From: Bacteroidia bacterium
GTDB taxonomy: Bacteria > Bacteroidota > Bacteroidia > Bacteroidales > Prolixibacteraceae
Length of the DNA stretch: 6,688 nucleotides
Assembly (NCBI GenBank): GCA_025358395.1
Contig: JANYJT010000100.1
Coordinates: forward strand, 1 to 6,688
Reading direction: 5' to 3'
Of the stretch, positions 1-5,141 are shown one piece after another (within the stretch, counting starts at the first letter, position 1; each line of letters starts with the position of its first letter). The notes under the pieces are model-generated. The model was not told where the DNA came from. It made no database searches and saw only the letters and a list, made by a program, of their open reading frames with translations. The position numbers and the translations under genes were made by a program.

Positions 1-1188
1 TCACGAATTAACCTGGCGCAGTCGTTCAATGCCATTGGCTGGCCAATTGCTCCATATATCGGCGGCTTGTATTTTTATCATACCGATATTTCACTTAACG
101 CTCAGCAAAATGCTGAAATAGCCCATAAAACAATGTGGGTACCCTATATTGGAATTGCGATTATAATTGGAATTCTTATCCTGGCTTTTATCAAAAGTAA
201 GATGCCTGAAGTCAAAGAAGAAGATCATAATAGCGCAGGAGGTGAAACATCTCAAGTTGAAGTATTTGGTCAGCAAAGCCTTTTGTCAACAATACTCCTG
301 TATGTTTGTGCCTTATTGTTCAGTTTTGCATTGGGTATGATTTTCCGATTCTTTGTTCAATTGTTTTACATGGACAAGGAAACACTTGGCAATCCTGAGG
401 CTATGCTCGCTTTAAACCATCTTTTAGCCAGGGTATTTTACATCGTTACCGGAATTGTTGGCCTGGGTTCAATACTTTTTATCACACTAAGAAGGGGGCA
501 ACTAATACATAAAGATAGTCTGTGGTCTGCACCTCATTTTACCGGAGCAACTATTGCACAGTTTCTTTACGTTGCAGCACAGGCAGGCATATTCAGTTTT
601 TTTATCAATTATATGGTCGAAGATGTTCCGGCATTGGGCGAAAGTTTGAAATCAAGCTTCTTTATTGGTGGCGAAGCAGGTTCAATTCTCAGGAATGGCG
701 CTTACTTTCTCACCGAAAAAGGGGCTACCTCACTCATGTCATGGATGGCATTCCCGTTGTTCCTTATAGGCCGTTTTACTGGTTCGTTTATATTAAGGGT
801 TACTAAAGCCCACAGCATGCTTGGTCTGTATTCATTTATTAACGTCGTCCTCATGTTTTTAGTGGTAGCCAAATTGGGCTGGATATCAGTAATTGCCGTA
901 TTCCTAAGCTTTTTCTTCATGTCAATCATGTTCCCCACTATTTTCTCACTTGGGATCTTTGGTTTGGGAGAAAAATCAAAGTTGGCGTCTTCGTTCATTG
1001 TAATGGCCATCATGGGAGGCGCTGTATTGCCTAAGGTGATGGGCGCAATTGCAGATAAGGATGGTATGTCGGCAGGATATATTGTTCCGGCTGTTTGCTT
1101 TATGGCCATTGCACTCTATGGATTCTTCTGGACCAGGCTCAGTGGCTCGGAAGGTTTGAACGGCGTAAAGATTGGAACTGGTCATTGA
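1..1188 (+). CDS. FucP-type major facilitator sugar permease (5' truncated)
   Basis: This gene is open from the first base of the window and ends at TGA 1186-1188, so its start lies upstream; 395 codons are present. It is probably a proton-coupled importer of L-fucose or a similar hexose in the inner membrane. The fragment opens with RINLAQSFNAIG, which matches the FucP motif RLNLAQxFN before transmembrane helix 5; Q7 and N10 (fragment numbering) lie where E. coli FucP has sugar-contacting polar residues, as I recall. Near residues 311-323 is FPTIFSLGIFGLG, followed by a long SSFIVMAIMGGAVLP helix, both typical of the FucP branch. I count about ten hydrophobic helices in the fragment. Two of these (about residues 93-123 and 143-163) have no counterpart in 12-helix FucP. 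The usual N-terminal four helices, roughly 130 residues, are outside the window. The family call is firm; substrate is inferred from the neighbouring fucosidases. Confidence 0.85.
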   Translation, partial: SRINLAQSFNAIGWPIAPYIGGLYFYHTDISLNAQQNAEIAHKTMWVPYIGIAIIIGILILAFIKSKMPEVKEEDHNSAGGETSQVEVFGQQSLLSTILLYVCALLFSFALGMIFRFFVQLFYMDKETLGNPEAMLALNHLLARVFYIVTGIVGLGSILFITLRRGQLIHKDSLWSAPHFTGATIAQFLYVAAQAGIFSFFINYMVEDVPALGESLKSSFFIGGEAGSILRNGAYFLTEKGATSLMSWMAFPLFLIGRFTGSFILRVTKAHSMLGLYSFINVVLMFLVVAKLGWISVIAVFLSFFFMSIMFPTIFSLGIFGLGEKSKLASSFIVMAIMGGAVLPKVMGAIADKDGMSAGYIVPAVCFMAIALYGFFWTRLSGSEGLNGVKIGTGH

Positions 1189-1218
1189 TTCAAAAAATTA
1201 TATACTGGCGGATCAGGA

Positions 1219-1236
1219 TGAGAAACATGTTTCTCA
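1219..1236. promoter_or_regulatory. perfect 18-bp palindrome, operator or weak terminator stem
   Basis: TGAGAAACATGTTTCTCA reads identically on both strands and lies 31 bases after the permease stop. As RNA it could form a 7-bp stem (TGAGAAA/TTTCTCA) with a CATG loop, followed after a few bases by CTTTTAACTTT. The stem has only two G-C pairs and the T run is interrupted, so it would be a poor intrinsic terminator. A binding site for a dimeric regulator fits the perfect symmetry equally well. The palindrome is seen directly; its function is inferred. Confidence 0.4.
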
Positions 1237-1253
1237 ACATCTTTTAACTTTCG

Positions 1254-1277
1254 CAAACCTTTGCACAAACCTTTGCA
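1254..1277. repeat. two perfect tandem copies of CAAACCTTTGCA
   Basis: The 12-base unit CAAACCTTTGCA occurs at 1254-1265 and again, directly abutting, at 1266-1277. Each copy contains the inverted repeat CAAA-CC-TTTG. In the first copy this extends to GCAAA-CC-TTTGC with the preceding base 1253. The repeat lies 18 bases after the 1219-1236 palindrome and about 20 to 45 bases upstream of the possible -33 element. Tandem symmetric units spaced 12 bp apart, in the only sizeable gap of the window, suggest paired binding sites for a regulator of the downstream sugar genes. No regulator gene is in view to match it to. Confidence 0.5.
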
Positions 1278-1298
1278 TACCAATGTTCAATTTCGGGC

Positions 1299-1330
1299 CT
1301 TGCAGCCATCATATTTTAGGTCAATATTTG
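1299..1330 (+). promoter_or_regulatory. candidate Bacteroidota-type promoter for the epimerase operon
   Basis: CTTG at 1299-1302 and AATATTTG at 1323-1330 are separated by 20 bases. This approximates the Bacteroidota primary sigma pattern TTTG, about 20 bases, TAnnTTTG, with one mismatch in each box. Transcription would begin near 1337, giving a leader of roughly 90 bases before the ATG at 1426. The matches are imperfect in AT-rich DNA, so this is only a candidate. Its position downstream of the tandem repeat and before the first gene after the permease is sensible. Confidence 0.3.
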
Positions 1331-1425
1331 TATCCGAGAAACTGAAAGTGCGAAGGTAAAATTTTTATATTCAGCGTTTTCGATTTCTCTAAGATATTCA
1401 TGGTAATACATTTAAATTAAAAGAA

Positions 1426-2400
1426 ATGAAAAGAATTGTTGTTGCCGGTGCCGGTGGGTTTATTGGTGGCCATCTTACCAGGAAATTAAAAGATATGGGT
1501 CATGATGTCCGTGCGGTGGATAAAAAACCTTTGAACCAATGGTACCAGGTTCATGCAGATGTTGACAACCTCGTGCTCGATTTGAATGGCAAAGAAAACT
1601 GTTATAACGCTTTGAACGGATACAACGAAGTCTTTAATCTCGCTGCGGATATGGGTGGGATGGGTTTCATTGAAACTCACAAGGCTGAGTGTATGTTGAG
1701 TGTGCTGATTAACACTCACCTGCTGATGGCGGCCAAAGATTTGGGTATTGATCGGTTCTTCTATGCTTCCTCCGCATGTGTTTACAATGGGGGAAAACAA
1801 CAGGAAGTCGACAATCCCGGATTGAAGGAAACCGATGCATACCCCGCACAGGCTGAAGATGGTTATGGATGGGAAAAATTATTTTCTGAACGGATGTGCC
1901 GTCACTTCCGTGAAGATTATGGCATCAATACCCGCGTAGCCCGCTTTCACAATGTTTACGGACCACATGGAACATGGGACGGAGGTCGCGAAAAGGCTCC
2001 TGCCGCTATGTGCAGAAAAGTTCTTGAGGCAGAATTGTACGGGAAGGATGAAATCAATATTTGGGGTGACGGAGAACAGACGCGCAGTTTCATGTACATC
2101 ACCGAGTGCGTGGAAGGAATCCTCAAAATCATGTACAGCGACATCGTAGAACCGCTCAATCTTGGAAGCAGTGAAATGGTTTCAATCAACCAACTGGTCG
2201 ATATAGTGGAAAAAATCGCCAACAGAAAATTGAAGAGAACTTACGATTTGGATGCACCAAAGGGAGTAAGGGGTCGCAACAGCGACAATACCCTGATCCG
2301 GGAATTGCTAGGATGGGAACCTACCTTACCTCTTGCTGTCGGTATGAAAGAAACTTACGATTGGATCAGGACACAAATGACCAGTGGAGGAATCAAATAA
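1426..2400 (+). CDS. GDP-mannose 3,5-epimerase-like NAD-dependent nucleotide-sugar epimerase
   Basis: A cytoplasmic extended short-chain dehydrogenase of 324 residues, close to the plant enzyme that converts GDP-D-mannose to GDP-L-galactose and GDP-L-gulose. The NAD-binding motif GAGGFIG is at residues 8-14. NLAADMGGMGFI (71-82) and SSACVY (115-120) are hallmarks of this epimerase rather than of generic UDP-galactose epimerases. The Y147xxxK151 pair is present. C118 and K190 (in GGREKAPAA) fall at the positions of the plant acid/base residues C145 and K217, and Y147/K151 match plant Y174/K178, all with the same offset of 27. The nucleotide-binding GRNSDN follows at 283-288. The start is the ATG after an A-rich leader. 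It is followed after 15 bases by the transferase-kinase gene, so the two are very likely co-transcribed. The family call is strong; the actual sugar could be a related GDP-hexose or GDP-heptose. Confidence 0.88.
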   Translation: MKRIVVAGAGGFIGGHLTRKLKDMGHDVRAVDKKPLNQWYQVHADVDNLVLDLNGKENCYNALNGYNEVFNLAADMGGMGFIETHKAECMLSVLINTHLLMAAKDLGIDRFFYASSACVYNGGKQQEVDNPGLKETDAYPAQAEDGYGWEKLFSERMCRHFREDYGINTRVARFHNVYGPHGTWDGGREKAPAAMCRKVLEAELYGKDEINIWGDGEQTRSFMYITECVEGILKIMYSDIVEPLNLGSSEMVSINQLVDIVEKIANRKLKRTYDLDAPKGVRGRNSDNTLIRELLGWEPTLPLAVGMKETYDWIRTQMTSGGIK

Positions 2401-2415
2401 TCAGAAGCATATCTG

Positions 2416-3552
2416 ATGAGAGAAAAAATGGTTTTGGTCAGCGGTTGCTATGATTTACTTCATGCCGGACATATTGCCTTCTTTAAAACAGCTTCACAGT
2501 ATGGCAAGCTCTATGTAAGCATTGGCAAAGATGAGAACCTGCTGAAATTAAAAGGAAAGAAGCCCTATTTTTCGCAGGAGGAAAGGGTTTATATGGTAGG
2601 CACTGTCAAATATGTAACCGAAGCTTTTGTAGCCTCCGGCGATGGGATGCTCGATTTCGAAGAAGACATGAAACGCCTGAAGCCCGATTATTTTGTGGTT
2701 AATTCTGATGGATTCACGGAAGGTAAGAAACGTCTTTGTGAGGAAAACAATGTCGAACTGGTCGTTCTGGAGCGGATACCAGAGGAAGGCCTGCCTGCCC
2801 GCTCAAGTTCTCAATCCAAAAAAGACATGAAATTCCCTTACCGGCTATGTCTGGCCGGAGGTTGGATGGATCAGCCATGGGTCTCCAAAATTCATAAGGG
2901 ACCCTGTGTGGTGGTTCAAATCTGGCCGGATTATGACTTCAACGACCGCTCGGGGATGGCTACCAGTTCTCGCAAGATTGCTGCTGAACTGTGGGGAGGC
3001 AAGATGCCGGAAGGTGACCAGGTCCGCAATGCCAAACTCCTTTTCGGCGCGGAGAATCCTCCGGGATCGGAATATATTTCAGGCTCGCAGGATCAGCTCG
3101 GCATTCTTTTACCCGGAGCCAACCGGTTGGATTATGACGGGAAATTCTGGCCGTATCATATTCAATCGACCATTGATCCCGAGACCTGTGGCTGGTTATC
3201 AGAGGTGCTTCATCTCATCCCGCTGGTTCCTCGTCCGGAGGGATACAATCCGCTCGTGGAGAAACACCTGACCCTTGAAAACGTTAAAGAACTCGGAAAT
3301 TCAGGCCATCTTTGCTGGGAAGGAATCGTTGAAAGGGATGTCAATAAACTGGGTGAAGGAATGAAGCGATCCTTCCTCTCCTGGAGAAAAATGTTGCCAT
3401 ATACCGTGCCGGATTGGGTGATGGAAGAAATGGAGAACAACTGGCTTTCAAAATATCCGGGAGCGATACCATCCGGCAGCGGAGGTGGATACGTAATTGT
3501 GGCTTCAGCATCAGAGATTCCCGGAGCAATGAAAATAAAAGTGAAATACTAA
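2416..3552 (+). CDS. fused cytidylyltransferase-like and GHMP-kinase-like protein
   Basis: A predicted cytoplasmic protein of 378 residues without signal or membrane segment. Residues about 5-135 are a cytidylyltransferase-like domain of the TagD/HldE-C type: VLVSGCYDLLHAGH with the HxGH nucleotide site at H16-H19, and RSSSQS at 129-134 where the family has its RTT/STT-type motif. Residues about 141-378 resemble GHMP sugar kinases of the HddA/fucokinase branch. RLCLAGGWMDQP is at 143-154, the glycine/serine loop SGMATSS at 179-185, SGSQDQLG at 222-229 (compare KQDQ/WQDQ in sugar kinases), and the C-terminal PSGSGGGY loop at 352-359. Only about 25 residues separate the first two kinase motifs, much shorter than usual, so kinase activity is not certain. 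Together the domains could phosphorylate a sugar and transfer a nucleotide to it, in the manner of FKP. ATG 2428 (M5) is an alternative start with a better A-rich leader and a more family-like N terminus; a 5-bp inverted repeat TCAGA/TCTGA spans 2401-2416. Confidence 0.78.
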   Translation: MREKMVLVSGCYDLLHAGHIAFFKTASQYGKLYVSIGKDENLLKLKGKKPYFSQEERVYMVGTVKYVTEAFVASGDGMLDFEEDMKRLKPDYFVVNSDGFTEGKKRLCEENNVELVVLERIPEEGLPARSSSQSKKDMKFPYRLCLAGGWMDQPWVSKIHKGPCVVVQIWPDYDFNDRSGMATSSRKIAAELWGGKMPEGDQVRNAKLLFGAENPPGSEYISGSQDQLGILLPGANRLDYDGKFWPYHIQSTIDPETCGWLSEVLHLIPLVPRPEGYNPLVEKHLTLENVKELGNSGHLCWEGIVERDVNKLGEGMKRSFLSWRKMLPYTVPDWVMEEMENNWLSKYPGAIPSGSGGGYVIVASASEIPGAMKIKVKY

Positions 3553-3605
3553 ATCGTTCGCAACTTTTCTAAAGTTTGTAAAAATAGTTAAAACTTTGAA
3601 CTTGG

Positions 3606-5015
3606 ATGAAACGCAGAGAACTAATCAAAACGACGGCTGCATTGGCGGTAACTTCGGGAATGCCAGGTTGGGCAGGAGCAATTTCGAAGCATGAAACCCT
3701 CCTGTCTTCAGCAAAAAATGGAGAGCTGACTAACATTCCCCGCTTTGGTGACGGGCGTGACTGGTTTTTTGAAAGACGCTACGGCATGTTTGTTCACTGG
3801 GGTTTGTATTCCATACCCGGCTGGCACGAGCAACACCAATGGCGCGGCAGGGTTCCACGTGCCGAATATATCAAACTGGCAGATCAATGGAACCCCACAA
3901 AATTCAATCCGGAGGAGTGGCTCGATCTGATGGAGGAGGCAGGGATGAAATACATCACACTCACCACCAAACACCACGATGGGTTCTGTTTATGGGATAC
4001 CAGGCAAACCGGCTTCAATACCATGAATACGCCTTACAAAAAGGATGTGATCGGACAGTTGGCGGATGCATGTCACAAAAGGAAAATGCCTTTCTGCCTC
4101 TATTATTCGATTGCCGACTGGAACCAGCCTAACTATCCCAACCAGGGACGGCACCATGAACTTCCTCCGCAGCCACAGGATTCGCCCGACTGGGACAAGT
4201 ACATGCATTTTCTGAAGGAGCAAGTTCGCGAATTGTGTACAAATTATGGAGAGATCCATGGCTTTTGGTGGGACATGAACGTGCCGGTTTTCAAGGATAC
4301 CTCAATAAACAACATGATCAGGAAATTGCAGCCAAAGGCGGTCATCAACAACCGCGGATTTGACGATGGCGATTTTGGCACACCCGAACGTGATTACGAC
4401 AATCCGGCTACGGAGGCCAAAGGTTTTGACAAACCGGTAGAGGCTTGCCAGTCGGTAGGGATGGAAAGCTGGGGATTCAAGAAAGATGAAGATTATTACA
4501 CCGATCGTCATCTGATCAGTAGTATTGACAAGTACCTTGCAAGGGATGCCAATTATTTGCTTAACGTTGGACCTACCGGTGAAGGTCTTATTCCGGCAGA
4601 ATCGGCTGCAATACTAAAACGTATCGGAACGTGGAAGAAATTGGTGGATGAATCCTTTGACAATACCCAATCAGATGCTGCCTTGTTGGCTATTCCGGGA
4701 ATTTTTGTGACAAAAAATAAACAAACTATTTACGTTCACCTGAACAAACCAACGGTTGGCAATGGAGTGAAGCTTAAACCGATCAATGTGCTTCCGGCAA
4801 AGGCTACCTTGTTAAATACAGGTAAAAAAATTGATTGTGTAGTGAATCTTTGCCCAAGCGATCATGCCTCGCAGCAGCCTTATTTACGATTGCGGAATTT
4901 GCCGGTCAATGATTTGTCCAATACGGTGCTCGTGGCGAAGTTGGAGTTCGACAGGCCATTGGAAGAAATTGTAATTTCAAGGAATTTAAATACAAATGTG
5001 GAATTGATTAAGTGA
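3606..5015 (+). CDS. GH29 alpha-L-fucosidase, Tat-exported
   Basis: A 469-residue glycoside hydrolase family 29 enzyme that would release terminal alpha-L-fucose (some members also accept alpha-L-galactose) outside the inner membrane. The N terminus has the twin-arginine pattern RRELIK (3-8), a modest hydrophobic stretch and a likely cleavage after AGA near residue 25. Family marks in order are RYGMFVHWGLYSIPGW (58-73, active-site H64), TKHHDGFCLWDT (121-132, H123-H124), YYSIADW (166-172) and HGFWWDMN (218-225) with D223 as the expected nucleophile. LLNVGPTGEGLIP follows at 318-330. The acid/base is less clear: E261 in TPERDY and E279 in VEACQS are both at spacings seen in the family. Residues from about 355 form a small C-terminal beta domain. 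The gene starts 53 bases after the transferase-kinase and probably belongs to the same transcript. No truncation is seen. Confidence 0.92.
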   Translation: MKRRELIKTTAALAVTSGMPGWAGAISKHETLLSSAKNGELTNIPRFGDGRDWFFERRYGMFVHWGLYSIPGWHEQHQWRGRVPRAEYIKLADQWNPTKFNPEEWLDLMEEAGMKYITLTTKHHDGFCLWDTRQTGFNTMNTPYKKDVIGQLADACHKRKMPFCLYYSIADWNQPNYPNQGRHHELPPQPQDSPDWDKYMHFLKEQVRELCTNYGEIHGFWWDMNVPVFKDTSINNMIRKLQPKAVINNRGFDDGDFGTPERDYDNPATEAKGFDKPVEACQSVGMESWGFKKDEDYYTDRHLISSIDKYLARDANYLLNVGPTGEGLIPAESAAILKRIGTWKKLVDESFDNTQSDAALLAIPGIFVTKNKQTIYVHLNKPTVGNGVKLKPINVLPAKATLLNTGKKIDCVVNLCPSDHASQQPYLRLRNLPVNDLSNTVLVAKLEFDRPLEEIVISRNLNTNVELIK

Positions 5016-5042
5016 GAGAGGAATTCAAGAATGAAGGAAAAT

Positions 5043-5075
5043 TGAAACTGTGAAACAATGAAACAGAGATGAAAT
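5043..5075. repeat. short periodic TGAAAC run between the fucosidase genes
   Basis: TGAAAC occurs at 5043, 5051 and 5059, exactly 8 bases apart, with a degenerate TGAAAT at 5070. It lies inside the 126-base gap between the two GH29 genes. The rest of the gap is AT-rich; I see no convincing terminator or promoter in it. It may be simple-sequence drift rather than a site with a role. Confidence 0.35.
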
Positions 5076-5141
5076 TTTTTGTAAATTGAAGATTAACTCA
5101 GCAAATGAGAAATAAATTGTATTAATTAAATCAGGCTTAAA

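Noticed and set aside
67..69. TTG as the start of the permease gene
   Set aside because: The frame is open and conserved (RINLAQSFNAIG) from base 1, so the true start is upstream of the window.
702..1109. 135-codon reading frame on the - strand
   Set aside because: It lies wholly opposite the well-conserved permease frame and its translation resembles no protein I know.
1407..1414. TACATTTA as a -7 box for the epimerase gene
   Set aside because: It has no partner -33 element at correct spacing and would leave a leader of only a few bases before ATG 1426.
2401..2415. terminator between the epimerase and transferase-kinase genes
   Set aside because: The TCAGA/TCTGA inverted repeat has only a 5-bp stem, has no T run and runs into the start codon, so it cannot be a standard terminator.
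2906..3271. 121-codon + strand frame inside the transferase-kinase gene
   Set aside because: It is a shifted shadow of the kinase-like domain, whose frame is uninterrupted and carries the family motifs.
3570..3598. TTTG elements before the first fucosidase as a promoter
   Set aside because: The two TTTG motifs are only about 16 bases apart and neither pairs with a TAnnTTTG box at the needed 19-21 base spacing.
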